Under the pieces are notes generated by a model. That model was not told the DNA's origin. It worked only from the letters and a program-made list of their open reading frames with translations, and did no database searches. A DNA stretch of 64,000 nt from Atkinsonella hypoxylon. Lineage: Eukaryota > Ascomycota > Sordariomycetes > Hypocreales > Clavicipitaceae. Of the stretch, positions 20,750 to 35,300 are shown piece by piece (the stretch's first letter is position 1; every line of letters begins with the position of its first letter). Both the position numbers and the translations under genes were made by a program. The stretch is from positions 1 through 64,000 of the forward strand of contig JFHB01000166.1 in NCBI GenBank assembly GCA_000729835.1. Direction: 5' to 3'.

Positions 20750-23700
20750 GCTTTATAAATTAGTTAAGAGCTAATCCCTATAAATAAAGGAACTATAACG
20801 CTTTACAATAGACTATATATAGAAAGAGAAGTAGCTTTAAGCTGCAGTAAACTAGTAGCTAAAGGAACCTAAATAGAAGCCTCTACTTATAGCAAACTCT
20901 TATAATAGAAATAAATAGAGCTTTTAGGCCTAGTAAATAGCAATTACTTAAAAGCTCTAGGCTAATAGCGCCTTTATAGGCATAATATAGAACTAGTAGT
21001 ACTATCTACACTAAAGCTTATTACCTAAGGTCCAGTAGAGAGTAGCTGCCTATTATAAAGTAGGTAAAGTAAAGGAATATAATATATAGGGGTTCCTTAA
21101 TTACTTAGAATTAGTCTTTATAGATCCTTACTAATAAAACTAAGCCTTAATTAAGCTTAATTAGCTTTAATAAAGTAATAATAAGTAGTTTGCAGAATTT
21201 TACGTTTATTTTAAGGAGAAAATTATACTAGCAGAAGGGGCTAACTAGAATAACAGCGTAAAGTTAGCTAAGTTATAAATAGTGCTTAATAAGGAAATAA
21301 GGGATTATAGTGTAAGAAGAGATATTCTCTATTATAACTACCTTTAGGCAGTAAAGTACTACTGTAGTATTACGCTAAACCTTAAGTTATATTACATTAA
21401 GGAATAACACTAGCTAAAACGTAGCTTTAGCTTTAAAGAGCTCTAGAATAGTAACACTAAAATAACTAAAGTTAATGCTATAGAAACCTAATAAAGATAG
21501 AAAAAGAGCGTAAAGAAATCTAGAGTAAGATAACTAAATAAGAATACTCTATAAGTAAAGTAGGTATTTAAGGCTAAACTTAAAAAATACTGCTAAAAAA
21601 GGTAATGCCTTTAGTGTAAGTTGTTTTAACACTATATTTAAGGATGTAAATAGTAACTAATAGAATGTAAGCTAGAGTTAACTAGTGTATAAGCAGTAGC
21701 AATAAATAATATATAGAAGAAGAACTTTAATAAGTTAGAAAAAGGCTTACCTTTAGCCTTAAGCTTAGTATAGAGGTAAAGGTAATATAAACAATATAAT
21801 AACTCTTACTTAATAAGTAGCTAAAAGAAGAATATAGAGAGATAACTAAGAAAATAAATATATTACTATTCTTTATCTCTATACTCTTTAACTAACTATT
21901 ATTCTATAATATATAGATAAATAGTAGGTATAACTACTTTACTGCAATAAGTAAGAGTTTAGTGCAACGCTTTAGTCTAAAGTAAGTTTTATTACTATAT
22001 AAAAGAATAGTATAAACAGCAGTAAAGGTTAAACAGTAGTTCTATAATAGCTACTAAAGAAGCACCTTAATTGCTTCTTTAGCTTACTTATAAGTAGATA
22101 TTAACAGCTAGGTCTTTTTAGTAGTAGCCTATATAATTCTAAGCTTAACCTAAGATTGTATCTTTAGAAGCCTATAGTTAGCCTATAATAGAATTGTTCT
22201 TAACGCTACTAGCTAGAGCCTATTAGTAGGTAAGGCTAAGGGCCTTATAATCTAAGCAGTAGGAGCTTAAGACATTAAGGACCTAATAAAGCTAGTGTTA
22301 GCAGCAGTTTATAGCGCTCTAATAAAATAGAGTAAGAGCTAAGAGGTTGCTATATATTTTATTGCTATAAGCCTTTAGGAAATTACCTCTATATTGTTGT
22401 TATAAATATCCCTAAAAGGCCTTAATCTACTAATACTACTATTTAAATTAAAGAACTTTTATAATCTTTTTAAAGAAGAGAAAGCCTAAAGCCTTCTACT
22501 GTATAGAGAGAGGCTAGATTACTATATTAGGCTAAAATAGCAGCTAAATAGCTCCTTACTGTTACTACTATAGGCTCTACTATATAATATACTGTAGAAC
22601 TATTTATTAGAAATTAAGAGGTAGGTAATAGACTTAATAGATAAAGGATAGATCTAAGCTAGCTTCTCCTTAGCAGTAGTACCTATCCTTTTAGCTAAAA
22701 AGCTAAGTAGAGAATAGTAATTCTATATTAATTATTAAGCTCTTAATAAGATTATAGAATAGAACTATTACTTACTCCCTTTAATAAAGGAGATACTTAA
22801 GTTATTATTAAAGGTATATTAGTTTACTAAACTAAATATATAGTTAACCTTCTATAGAATCTAAATAGTAAACAGTAAGGAGCACTTTATAGCGTTTTAT
22901 ACCTAGTTTAGCCTCTTTAAATAGCTAGTTTACCCCTTTAGGTTAATAGAGGCTCTAGCTACATTTTAATAATATATTAATAGTGCACTAAAAGAGGCCC
23001 TTAGAGATTATATAACTACTTATTTAAATAACGTCCTTATTTATAATAAAGGTTTTAAGAAAGACTATATATATAAAGTATAGAGAATCTTAGAAAAGTT
23101 ACAGTTAGTAGAGCTATACTTAAATCTTAAGAAATACTACTTTACTATAACTAAAGTTAAATACCTTAGCTTTATAGTTATAGCAAAAAGAGAAATATAC
23201 CTAGATTTAAAGAAGATTGTAGCTATTTAGGAGTAGTAAGCTTCTACTAGGTTATAAGAGGTATAAAGCTTTCTTAGATTTATAAACTTCTACTGTAACT
23301 TTATATTAGATTTTTTAGATATTATAGAGCTCTTAGTTAACTTAATAAAAAAAGAAGTTCTATTTTAGTAAATAGAGAAATATAAGAGGTTATTTATAAG
23401 GCTTAAAGAGGCCTTTACTTTATACTTAGTTTTAGCCTAGTAGAACTCTAAGAAGAATATAGTAGTAAAGGCTAATTACTTAAAAGAGGCCCTTAGTAGC
23501 TGTTTATTCTAATATAATAAAGCTAATATACTGCAGCCTATAGTATACTATTTAGCTAGGTTATCTCTAGCTTAATGTAACTATACTATTTACAATAAGA
23601 AACTTTTAGCAATAATATCTTACCTTAAAGCCTAAGTAGTAGAGTTATAAGAAGTAGTGTATTCCTTTATAATCCTTATAGACTATAAGAATCTAGAATA

Positions 23701-25620
23701 CTTTACGTTTCTATAAGAGATCTTTAAGCATTAAGTTAAGTAGATAGAGCTTCTCTCCCTCTTTAACTACTACCTATAATACTGCTTAAGGCTATAAGTA
23801 AAGCAATTAAATATATTATTATAATAAGAGCAGGATTAAGATAAAGTAATACTGTAAATAAGCTAGGTCCTTTAGCCTCTCTCTATTAGCTGCCTTAGCA
23901 CTCTCTATAGAGATAAGGAGAAGAAAGAGATTATAGAGAATATTAAGGTAGAAATAGCTAGTAAAGTAACGCTAGAAAGTTAACTAACTATAGCTTTATA
24001 GGTGCTAGCTAGAATAATACTGTTCTTAAATAAATACTTATAGAGCCTATAGAACTAAGGAGTGCAAAAAGACCTAATATATCTAATAAGGTTAAATATA
24101 GTCTAGAAAGAGAAAAGAAGGTTTCTATTAAAAGTAAAAACATAAGAATAAATTGTAAACTATACCCTTAATATATAAGGGGCGCTAGTCTACTAAAGCT
24201 ACCTTTAGGTCCTTAAGTATAAGCTATTAACTACTATATTAATATATAGAATATATAAGTTGCTAATATTAGGCTACTTAGGACGAAATACTACATTCTA
24301 GGTATTAATATATAACTATTACTAGAATAAGCTATTCTAAGATATTGCTTAATATATCTAAAACTGCTACTATTACAGCAGCTAGAAGAGTAAAAGGTTG
24401 TAGTAAGGCCTCTTACAACCTATTCTAGCGCTAAATAGGTATTAGTTATAGATCTCTATAGATTTTATAATAGATTTACTAGCGCTAAACTAAGCTATAC
24501 TCTTTTACTTAATAGTTATTATTAATTAACTTTTAAAGGATATATAGTTAAAGGCAATAACCTCTATAGAGGTAAAGGAATACACTTAGCAGTTTAAGTA
24601 TTATTAGTAGTAGTTTTATAGGTTCTTAAAACAAATTATCTCTAACTATAGCTTAGATTAATTAAGCACCTTTTAGACTACTCTCTATTACCTTATTAGA
24701 ATTAAATAACTACTGTCTACATTCTATTACCTATAGATAAACAGTAGAATAGAGAGAGTTAATTAGGAAGTATAAGCAATCCTATAGGTTATAGTTACCT
24801 TTTTGCAGTTTAACTAGCCTAAATATCTCCTTATATATTAGCTAGCTATTAACAATAGGAATTCCTTAGTAACTAGTATAAGTTTAAACTAAGTAATATA
24901 TAGGTATAATATAGATCTTATCTAAAAGCTTATAGATAAAGAGAAGTCTTAAGTCTTATATAAGAGGTAGGCTTTAGCGTTCTTTAAATAGCTATAGAAA
25001 GGTATAAATATTGCTTAAGCTACAATTAACTTTACTTAGTAAAGGCAGTAAAAGCAGTTAAATAGAAGCTATAAGCTAGTAGAATAGTATAAGGTAGAGA
25101 ACTTAGTTTAGCTAATGCTTTATTATATTAAAATAAACTACTTAAGTTAGAAGCTTAATTAGATTATAGTAAAGTATATAGTTATAGATATACTAATACC
25201 TTTAACTATAAAGTTAAATATTTTACTAGAAATTTACCTAGTCTTTTATATTAACCTTATTAAGTAAGCAGTAATAAACCTTTTACCTTCTTAGTAGTTA
25301 GTAGACTTAAAGCCTAGTTCTAAGTTAACTATAATAGATACTAACTTATTCCTTAAGAAATATAGAGTAAAGGAAATTCTAGCTACTAAAAACGCTTTAG
25401 GCTAAAGAAAACACTATTAAGTGCTTATTAAGTAGGTAGAATTTATTTAGCCTATATAGAAACTACTAAAAAACTTTCTTAATATAGAGGCACTAAATTA
25501 ATTTAAATTATAGTAAAAAGATACTTAATTTAATAATAGGCCTAGTAAAGGTATAGTAAAATTTTATATAAACTTTAATAATAACTTAGTTACCTTTAAC
25601 TAAAAATAAAAGAAAATAAA
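20750..25620 (+). pseudogene. gag-pol of A3
   Basis: RIP-broken polyprotein of a chromovirus; limits are approximate. The CCHC region is near 21606-21650. The reverse-transcriptase box reads YLNN at 23031-23042. The RNase H tail is near 23670-23705. The integrase core has a SIDFI-like motif near 24465-24480 and the chromodomain lies at about 25360-25505. Layout and length equal A1 and A4. Stops are TAA/TAG, many at the same positions in all copies. Confidence 0.85.
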
Positions 25621-28010
25621 CTCCCTTTTATAAAGGCCTATATAACTATAAAAAAAAAAAAATAAAATAAAAGAAATTTCTTAATAAGTAGTAAAGAGGT
25701 ATTAGTACTTATAGCGTAAAGGTATAACTACTTAAAAAGCGCTCTATTGCTCTCTAAGCAGTTATAGAATAGAAGCTAAAGGAACTATATAGTATCTCTA
25801 GAGTAGCGTAAAAGCTAGAGCTAAAATAGTAGTACTAGCAGAAGGTATAGAGGCTAGAGTAGGTAAGAATATAACTAGCGCTCTAGATTAAGGCTTTACT
25901 CTAGTAGGTATAAGTAAGAATATAATATCTTAAATAGCTTAGCACTTTAGGTGTAAAGGTATAGTCTTAAGGGAGAGAAAGATAAAGAAAGAGAAGGCTA
26001 AAGAAGCAGTAAACTAGGTTAAGGTTGTACACTTTAGGAATATAAATAGTAATTAGTACTGTAAGTAGTTTAAGCTTTTAAGCTCTACCTAAAGGTAGAT
26101 ATATTTCTAGTGTATTACCTTAAGGTTATTCTATAAGAGTAAAGAGATAATATATAGTAGTAAAGAAGCTTTATATAGTAGTAAAAAGGCAACAGTAGTA
26201 GAGGTTAGCAGTATATAATAAGGTGTAGGTATAGGTAGAGGCAACAATAAAAGTATAGTAATAGTAGTAATAGTAGTAAGTGTAAAAGAGGATAAGAAGT
26301 TATTGTTAATATCTATAGAGATATACTTATACTTATTAGGGTTAAACTTATTATTCTTTAGAACAATAAAGGCTATAGTGCTCTTATAGATTGTAGAAAA
26401 AGAGAGAGTAAGTATAAAAGAGCTACTAGCTTAAGTTATATAATAAAAAGAAGAAAAGAGTATAACTTTCTCTTCTATATAATTAGCAGTAAGTATATCC
26501 TTAAGAACAGTATTATAGTAATTATATATATTTAAGAACTTATAGGTAAGAATAGTTTAGTAGGTAGACTAGCTAGAGTAAAGGAGAATTAATATAGACT
26601 TAACTATAAAACCTTAGTTAATAAGTTTCTATATTTTAGTAAAGTAATGCTATAGGTAAGAATGCTTAATAAAGAGGCTTAGATTCTAAATACAGCCTCT
26701 ATACCTCTATATATATAGTTAGTATTCTTTCTCTTAGCTAGAATAACAGTTATATAAGCTCTTCTTATAAAGGTTGTTGCAATATAGTATATAAATATCT
26801 TTAAGGATATTGCTATTAAATAGCTCTAAATTATTTAAGTTCCCTTATATAAGGAAACTATAAATATAGTAGCAATAAAGAACTATTAGCGCTATAGAAG
26901 TAGGGGCAGTAGAGGCATTAGCGCTAGTAATATAGCTGTTAAAGTTTTAGATATATTCTAGGTTAATAAAGGAATAAGCTATATATAGATAAAGAAGCAG
27001 TATACTCTAGGCTAGTAAAATAATATTTTGCGATTTTAATTAGCTAGCTACTTATAGTTAGATAAATTCTATTTAGAGGCAATAGAAAGGAGTTCTTTTA
27101 TATTAAAAGAAGTAGTAGTAGCTATATAGTATAAGGAGGAATTTTAGGAAGTAACAATAGAATTATTTATTTATAATATAGAGGTAAGATATAATATAAA
27201 GGAGAAAGGAAAAGGTAAAGGAGAGAGAAAAGAAATTATTTATTTTTTATATTAAAGATAGCTAAGGGCTAGCTGCTAGTTTATTATACGCTAAAGAGAT
27301 AATAATAATAATAACTGTTTACACTCTACTAGTTTATTAGTTTATTGTACGCTAAGAGAATAACACTAATAATAACTATTTACGCTCTATACCCTTAATA
27401 ATACCCCTTATATATAGATAGGTTATACGCAACTAATAACTGTTTATAATAACAATAAAAATAAGAGAGAGAGAGTACCTCTTAGTTAATAAAAGAGATT
27501 ATTATATAATAATTACTCTAAACGTAAGAAGACCTAAGGATATAAGTGGTTTACGCGCTAGTAACACTAGCATTACAGCTAGCGCCTATATAATAGGTAG
27601 ATAATTAATAGCTATATATAGAGAATTATAAGGTAAAGAAGAGTAAGGGGTTAATAGACCCTAGAAGGGTACAATTAAGCAGAGAGAGGCGTAATTAACC
27701 TATTATAACGCAACTAATAGGTTAGTTAGTAGGGCAATTAACAGCTGTTGCTAAGGTACTATAGGTAATTAGAGGGATAAAGAGTAGGGTAAACGTCTAT
27801 TTATATATTAGCCCTACAACGCTGCACTAATAACAACTAGTGCGTTAGTGCAGCAATAAGGCAGCTAGAGTAAAGCGCCTAGGTGCAAACGTTATACCTC
27901 TATTTTTTTATAAGTAAACAATAGAGGAAATATAAAGGGGGAGCAAATAGAGTGTTAGCTGCTATTTATAGCACCTACTATAGACAACAAAAGAGATTAT
28001 TATAAGGCCT
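25621..28010 (+). other. Post-chromodomain 3' region of A3
   Basis: This is collinear with 5341-7742 of A1. It contains the same A-rich run near 25650-25670, the protein-like plus-frame stretch (about 25700-26250) and the TAG-rich 3' part. No recognised domain. Confidence 0.5.
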
Positions 28011-28028
28011 AAGGGAAGAAGGAGAGTA
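28011..28028 (+). promoter_or_regulatory. Polypurine tract of A3
   Basis: An almost pure purine run (AAGGGAAGAAGGAGAG) sits immediately before the 3' LTR. Confidence 0.75.
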
Positions 28029-28351
28029 TATTATAGACTTAAGCCTTAAGCTTAAGTCTTTTAGTAAAGAGAGAACAGCAAAAGAGAGATAGAGGTCTAT
28101 ATAGGTAAAGGGATAGAAGTAAGCTGCATTTATCTAGGGGTTAGCTAAGCTTTACTAGGCCTTAAAGAGAGGACCTTAGCTACAGAGTATATACTAAAAG
28201 GGGCTCCTAAGGGGATAGACCTACCTCTAGATATATAGTATAGGGGTATAGAGAGGCTTCTGGTTCCTTCTCTCTTCCTCCTTTCCTCCCTATAATTATA
28301 GTTCTTATTATAGACGCTAGTTAGCAGCAGCCACTAGGTCAGTCCATTACA
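28029..28351 (+). repeat. 3' LTR of A3
   Basis: It is 323 bp. The inner end is mutated (TATTATAGAC) and the outer end is intact (CCATTACA). It is followed by TSD TATAC at 28352-28356. Confidence 0.95.
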
Positions 28352-28356
28352 TATAC

Positions 28357-30102
28357 CTAGGTATAAGGATTGTTTGCTTGCTAAATAGGCAATTTACTAG
28401 ATACAGTAAGTTATAGAAGCTATATCTATCTTTTTACTATAGGGTGTTTATTAAGCTAACTTTAGGTATATTAGTAATAAAATTAAGCAAAATTGTATAA
28501 AAGGGCGTTAGAACTAACTCTTATAACCTTAATTCCTCTAGTAGCTTACTGCAGTTAATTGCGTTTTCTTTATAAGTGCAGCAGTAAGTAATATAGGTTT
28601 AAATCTACTTATATATCTATAGAAAGTAAACTGCCTATAATTCTACTGCTATTCTATAGGCGCTAAAATAGTTTTAATTGTTATAGACTATTTTAAGGAT
28701 AAATTCTATAACCTTTATAGGTATATATAGTTAGAATAAGCCTTTTCTATTATAATAGTATAAAAGCTTATTGTTTTGCAGAGTCTATCTATACAGTAGA
28801 ATCCTTAGTCTTTATTGTTAATTTTGCTAAGCCTACTTTTTATAAAAGTCCTTAATACCTTCTATAATTCTATTAAGCTTTAGATTAAAACTATAGCCTT
28901 AAACAATTTCCTCTTTTAAACCTTTATCTAATACTGCTGTAGCGCTACATTCTTTAATAAAAAATACACTTATATTAAGCTTATTAAATTTACTATTATA
29001 AGCCTCCTCTTAGTATAAAACTGTAACTAGCAACCTAGAGAGCGTATTTAGCACTATATTTAGTACTTCTAGTATATAGAAAACTCTTAGGTTAAATTGC
29101 AATAGATAATTAGCTACTTTAGCTAATTTTAGGTTAGCTTTATCTAGATCTATTATAGTAAGTAAGGTATATTTAATAATCCCCTTCGCTAATAAGTAGT
29201 TTATAATAATATTAATAGTATAGTAGTTAGATTAAACTATTTTCTACAGCTTTTAGACACTCTATATAATTGCAGCTACCTCTGCTTTAGTTAATCTATA
29301 ATATTTCTTTAGGTTAGAAGTGTATCTTAAGAGAAAGAGAATTAGCTAAAGCTAGTTATTTTTAATGTCTTTACTAGGTATACTATAACTGTTCTATTTG
29401 CCTATAAGCTAGAAGATAAAGAGCCTAAATTCTTCCTTATAAGCGTTAACTTTAAAGAATAAATGCTTACTAAAGTTATAGTGCTATAGAATAGTGTTTT
29501 TATTAAAGTATACCTTTACCTCTTAGAATACCTTCTTTTCCTTAGGTTTTAGCAAAAATATTACTTTTTAGGCTTTCTTTTAGTGTATTAGTTTTAGTAG
29601 ACTATTAGCTAAGCTTTTTTTATAAAGCTCTTATAGTAAAGTAGTCTTTTATTTCTATAGTAAGTAAATTTATATATTAAACTATAGAATACTTTTCTAT
29701 AAAAAGCTAGCTATACTAATAAAGGTCTTTAGATTTATAAGATCTACTAGAAACTTAAGTTTTTAAAAGGCTTTTAGCTTATTGTTTATATTAGTAATTC
29801 TATTGCTGTTAACAATAAAACCTAACAGCTAGATAGCTAGATAGCCTATAAACAACTTCTTTATAGCTATTATTAACTTATTTTTCTCTAGAATTAATAA
29901 AACTATATTAAGGTATATAAGGTAGTCTTTAGTAGAGTTTAAGAATACAATAATATTGTTAATATAGATTTATATAAAATATTAATACTTTTAAAATAAT
30001 TAGTCTATATACTATTAAGCAAAAGCTAGTGCATTCTTAAAGCCTATAAGCGCTATATTTAATGCTTTTAATCCTTATTTTAATATTACTACTATATAAG
30101 AT
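28357..30102 (-). pseudogene. pol part of F: reverse transcriptase, RNase H, integrase core
   Basis: This is minus-strand Ty3/Gypsy Pol. The reverse-transcriptase active-site box reads YINN at 29955-29966, where YIDD is expected, followed by IIVF. A connection segment with LLGF lies downstream, then RNase H. The integrase core at the left end reads LLNFITNIP (28470-28496); the catalytic Asp codon (28482-28484) is Asn. The order on the minus strand is as expected for Gypsy. It is interrupted on the right by a solo C LTR and on the left by A3. Stops are frequent TAA/TAG from RIP. Family assignment rests on motif order. Confidence 0.75.
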
Positions 30103-30798
30103 TGTTAAAAATAAGCTACCCTGTATAGCCTATTTTTATGCCTACTAGTTGCTCTATTACGTGACTCTTATTAGGTCTTGTTACGTTGATTTTTGGTAGA
30201 GATATCGTTGTTACTAGATGCAAACATCTAGATTTAACTAAGGCAAAGTTGCCTAACCTATAGTCAACTTTAACTGCGATTTTCTCTACAACTAGCAATG
30301 GTAGAAATTCAAGAAGTATACTATTCGAAAGCTAAGAATTAGGGCTATCTAATAGTATAATTGTTGGATAGAGTTGCTTATAAGGGTTGCTTGTTATTAG
30401 TGGAATTTGTTAAATTATGCACGTAGGCGTCTCATTTATATAGCTGTAAGTCGATTTTTTTGTTTTTATATAGTAAATCTTTTTGCGGAAATTATAAAGT
30501 AGCCTATAAGCCCCTTCTAGCGACTACAGCCTACTAATATAGTCGGTAGGTCTATAAGGGACTAGAAAGATTCGAGATCCTACCCTCACTAACTTGTTTG
30601 TTACAGCGCTCTCAATATAAAGATACCACTATTACAGTTATCTACTGCCTCTACGTGATCTAGTACTATACACTACAGCTTGATTTAGGCCGCTGCTGCT
30701 TCCACTACGTAATAATTGCTAGGAGCAATTACAGGTGCTAAATCTAAGAGACCACTACCCTCTTCTATCTAGTCCTGTAATCCCTATTATTTTCAATA
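30103..30798 (+). repeat. Solo LTR of Copia family C in element F
   Basis: This 696-bp LTR runs TGTTAAAAATAAGC to TATTTTCAATA. It is flanked by AAGAT at 30098-30102 and 30799-30803, so it is a solo LTR left by recombination between the two LTRs of an inserted element. It is inserted in the reverse-transcriptase region of F. A 60-codon frame without stops lies antisense at 30116-30298, but it begins at TTG and I do not treat it as a gene. Confidence 0.93.
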
Positions 30799-30803
30799 AA
30801 GAT

Positions 30804-31928
30804 TAATGCTCTTATCTTACAGAAAGCTAGTAGAAAAACCCTAATATATTAAAGAGTAAAAATATCTTCTTACTATATATATTTACTATAATGTTTAATT
30901 AATCTAGTAAAGGGTATACATTTAGCATTACTATACTATTAAGTAGCTTTATATTAACTACAACTTATTCTTTTCTTTCTGTTAAGGTTTTAATCTACAC
31001 TATAAAGGCTAGGCAGGCTATAGCTGCTAGGTTGTCTAAATATAATATCTTTCTACTTAAATACAGCTTATTATAGACCTTATTTAATTTAGCTTTATCT
31101 TTAGCTCCTAGTAGGTAGATTTAGATAGGTTTTAGCTGCTTCTGCTATTTATCTACTAGATTTACTCTTATATACTAGTCTTTAGGCATAGAAACAATAC
31201 CTCTATTATAATAAATGTTATATTTATCTGTTAAGTTAATAAGTTTAGCTGTAACATTTAGGTTTAAGTTTTCTACCTTAACCTTATATTTATTGTAGAT
31301 ATATAGTACATCCTTAGGACAAAAGATTCTATATATAGAGATACTATTATTAACTTTCTTAGGGTTAAATCTACTACTATTGCTTTCTTTCTGTATCTTA
31401 TAATCTTCTGTAGGTAATAGACTATTATTAGGTGCAATATCCTTAGAAAAATATATATATAAATTAAATAGGTTTACAATTATATAGTTAGCCTTAAGCT
31501 CTTTATTATACTAGAGATAAGCAACCTTTTAATTTTTCTAGATTATAATAAATTTATCTAAGTAGTTATAGGCTACTATTTATTCCTAGTTAGTTGTACT
31601 AAGCAATATATCTAGGATAAGGTTAGACTTTAAGTATATATAGTAGGCAGTAGCCTTCTTATTAGCTAGTACTTCCTTTTATTTAACTAGAATATATTTC
31701 TACAACTTTAGCGGAATTATTACAGCCTATACTACTGTTACATTCTAATGTAGAACCTTTAAAATTAGTTAGAAGATACCTATTTCTATAACTATATTAT
31801 AAATAGACCTAATAGTAGCTTTAGGGCAAATAAAATCGATTTTTACACTATAATTATAGAGGAAGATTAAACCTAGAAGGAGCTTTAGTTCTAAGTTACT
31901 TATTATATTAGCTGTAACTATAAAATAG
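30804..31928 (-). pseudogene. pol part of F: protease and start of reverse transcriptase region
   Basis: This is the minus-strand continuation of F between the solo LTR and A4. By position it should hold the protease-reverse transcriptase junction. The sequence is heavily RIP-mutated and I cannot place a protease motif with confidence. Confidence 0.5.
31924..31928. repeat. TSD of A4 (AATAG), left copy
   Basis: AATAG occurs at 31924-31928 and 40014-40018, exactly flanking A4. Confidence 0.92.
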
Positions 31929-32251
31929 TGTTATGGACTCGAGCCTTAGACTTGGGTCTTTCAGTAGAGGGAGAACAGCAGGAGAGAGACAGAGATCTAT
32001 ATAGGTAAAGGGATAGAAGCGAGCTGCATTCGTTTAGGGGTTAGCTAGGCTTCGCTAGGCCCTAGAGAGAGGACCTTAGCTATAGAGTATATACTAAAAG
32101 GGGCTCTTAAGGGGATAGACCTACCTCTAGATATATAGTATAAGGGTATAGAGAGGCTTCTAGTTCCTTCTCTCTTCCCCCTTTTCTCTCTATAATTATA
32201 GTTCTTATTATAGACGCTAGTTAGCAGCAGCTACTAAGCTAGTCTATTATA
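31929..32251 (+). repeat. 5' LTR of A4
   Basis: It is 323 bp. It is the least mutated LTR start of family A in the window, so it is the best reference for the family's 5' end. The inner end reads CTATTATA. Confidence 0.95.
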
Positions 32252-32399
32252 TACTATAATTATCTTATAGACAGAACACTAGCAAGAATAATATTATTTA
32301 GTTATAGTAATAAGGGCCTAGCTAGCTAGCCTAAGTACTCTTTTAACCTCTATAGAGAGGTAGAGGAAAGTATAGTAGAAATTAGCTAAAAAGCAGTAG

Positions 32400-35300
32400 A
32401 AATTGCAGCACTTTACGAATTAGTTAAGAGCTAATCTCTATAAATAAAGGAACTATAACGCTTTATAATAGACTATATATAGATAGAGAAGTAGCTTTAA
32501 GCTGCAGTAAGCTAGCAGCTAGAGGAACCTAAACGAAAGCCTCTACCTATAGTAAACCCTTATAATAGAAATAAATAGAGCTTTTAGGCCTAGTAGATAG
32601 CAATTACCTAAAAGCTCTAGGCTAATAGCGCCTTTATAGGCATAATATAGAACTAGTAGTACTATTTATACTAAAGCTTATTGCCTAAGGTCTAGTAGAG
32701 AGTAGCTGCCTATTATAAGGTAGGTAAAGTAAGGGAATATAATATATAGAGATTCCTTAATTACTTAGAATTAGTCTTTATAGATTCTTACTAGTAAAAC
32801 TAAGCTCTAATTAAGCTTAATTAGCTTTAATAAGGTAGTAATAAGTAGTTTATAGAATTCTATATTTATTTTAAAGAGAAAATTACACTAGTAGAAGGGG
32901 CTAACTAGAATAATAGCGTAAAGTTAGCTAAGTTATAGACAGCACTTAATAAGGAAATAAAGGATTATAGTGTAAAGAGAGATATCCCTTATTATAACTA
33001 CCTTTAAGCAGTAAAGTACTACTATAGTATTACGCTAAACCTTAAGTTATATTGTATTAAGGAATAGCACTAGTAGAAATGCAGCTTTAGCTCTAAAGAG
33101 CTCTAAAATAGTAACACTAAAATAATTAGAGTTAATGCTATAGGAACTTAATAGAAATAGAAAAGAAGTATAAAGAAATCTAGAGTAAAACAACTAAATA
33201 AAGATACTTTATAAGTAAAGTAGGTATTTAAGGCTAAACTTAAGAAATACTACTAGAAGAGGCAATACCTTTAATGTAGGTTATTTTAACACTATATTTA
33301 AGGATATAGATTGCAACTAGTAGAATATAAGCTAGAATTAACTAGTGTATAGGTAGTAGCTATAGATAATATATAGAAGAAGGACTTTAATAAGTTAAGA
33401 AAAAGCTTACCTTTAGCCTTAAGCTTAATATAGAGGTAAAGGTAATATAGATAATATAATAACCCTTACTTAATAAGTAGCTAAAAGAAGAATATAGAGA
33501 GATAACTAAGAAAATAGATATATTACTGTTCTTTATCTCTATACTCTTTAACTAACTATTATTCTATAATATATAAATAAATAGTAAATATAACTACTTT
33601 ACTGCAATAAGTAAGAGTTTAGCGTAATACCTTAGCCTAAAGTAAGTTCTACTACTATATAAAAGAATAGTATAAACAGCAGTAAAGGTTAAATAGTAGT
33701 TCTATAATAGCTACTAAAGAAGCACCTTAATTGCTTCTTTAGTTTACTTATAAGTAGATATTAATAGCTAGGTCTTCCTAGTAGTAGCCTATATAATTCT
33801 AAGCTTAACCTAAGATTATATCTTTAGAAGTCTATAGTTAGCTTATAATAGAGTTGTTCTTAATGCTACTAGCTAGAGCTTATTAGTAAGTAAGGCTAAA
33901 GGCCTTATAATTTAAGCAGTAAGCTCTTAGGGCGTTAAAGACCTAATAAGACTAGTGTTAGCAGCAGTTTATAGCACTCTAATAAAATAGAGTAAGAGCT
34001 AAGAGGTTGCTATATATTTTATTGCTATAAGCCTTTAGGAAATTACCTCTATATTATTATTATAAATCTCCCTAGAAGGTTCTAGTCTACTAATACTGCT
34101 ACTTAAATTAAAGAATTTTTATAATCTTTTTAAAGAAGAGAAAGCCTAAGGCTTTCTACTGTATAGAGAAGGGCTAGATTACTATATTAAGCTAAAACAG
34201 CAGCTAAATAGCTTCTTACTGTTACTGCTATAGGCTTTACTATACAATATACTGTAGAACTATTTATTAAAAATTAGAAGGTAGGTAATAAACTTAATAG
34301 ATAAAGGGTAGATTTAAGCTAGCTTCTTCTTAGCAGTAGTATCTATTCTTTTAGCTAAAAAGCTAAGTAGAAGTTAGTAATTCTATATTAATTATTAAGC
34401 TCTTAATAAGATTATAGAATAGAACTATTACTTTTTCCTCTTAATAAAAGAGACGCTTAAGTTATTATTAAAGGTGTATTAGTTTACTAAGCTAAATATA
34501 TAGTTAGCTTTCTATAGAATCTAAATAGTAAATAGTAAGGAGCACCTTATAGTGTTTTACACCTAGTTTAGCCTCTTTAAATAGCTAGTTTACTCCTTTA
34601 GGTTAGTAGAGGCTCTAGCTATATTTTAATAATATATTAATAGTACGCTAAAAGAGGCCCTTAGGGATTATATAACTGCTTATTTAAATAATATCCTTAT
34701 TTATATAGAGGGTTTTAGGAAAAACTATATATATAAAGTATAAGGGATCTTAGAAAAGTTGCAGCTAGTAGAGCTACACTTAAACCTTAAGAAATACTGC
34801 TTTACTATAACTAAAGTTAAATACTTTAGCTTTATAGTTATAGTAAAGAGAGAGATATACCTAGATTTAGAGAAGATTATAGCTATTTAGAAGTAGTAAG
34901 CTTTTACTAAGTTATAAAGAGTATAAAGCTTCCTTAGATTTATAAACTTCTACTGTAACTTTATATTAAATTTCTTAGATATTATAAAGCCCTTAGTTAA
35001 CTTAATAAAGAAGGGAGTTCTATTCTAGTAGATAGAGAAATATAAGAGGTTATTTATAAGGCTAAAGGAAGCCTTTACCTTATACTTAGTCTTAGCCTAG
35101 TAGAACCCTAAGAAGAATATAGTAGTAGAGGCTAATTGCTTAAGAGAGGCCCTTAGTAGCTATTTATTCTAATATAATAAAGGTAGTGTACTTTAGCCTA
35201 TAGTATACTATTTAGTAAGGTTATCCCTAGCTTAGTGTAACTATACTATTTACAATAAGGAGCTTTTAGTAATAATATTTTACCTTAAAGCCTAAGCAGT

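Larger units (their letters stand above)
20269..28351 (+). mobile_element. Complete Ty3/Gypsy chromovirus copy A3
   Basis: This full-length family A element is 8083 bp long, with two 323-bp LTRs and a TATAC TSD. It is inserted in the integrase-coding part of element F. Order: 5' LTR, leader, gag, protease, reverse transcriptase, RNase H, integrase, chromodomain, long 3' region, polypurine tract, 3' LTR. It cannot be autonomous now because RIP stops are scattered through all coding parts. Confidence 0.95.
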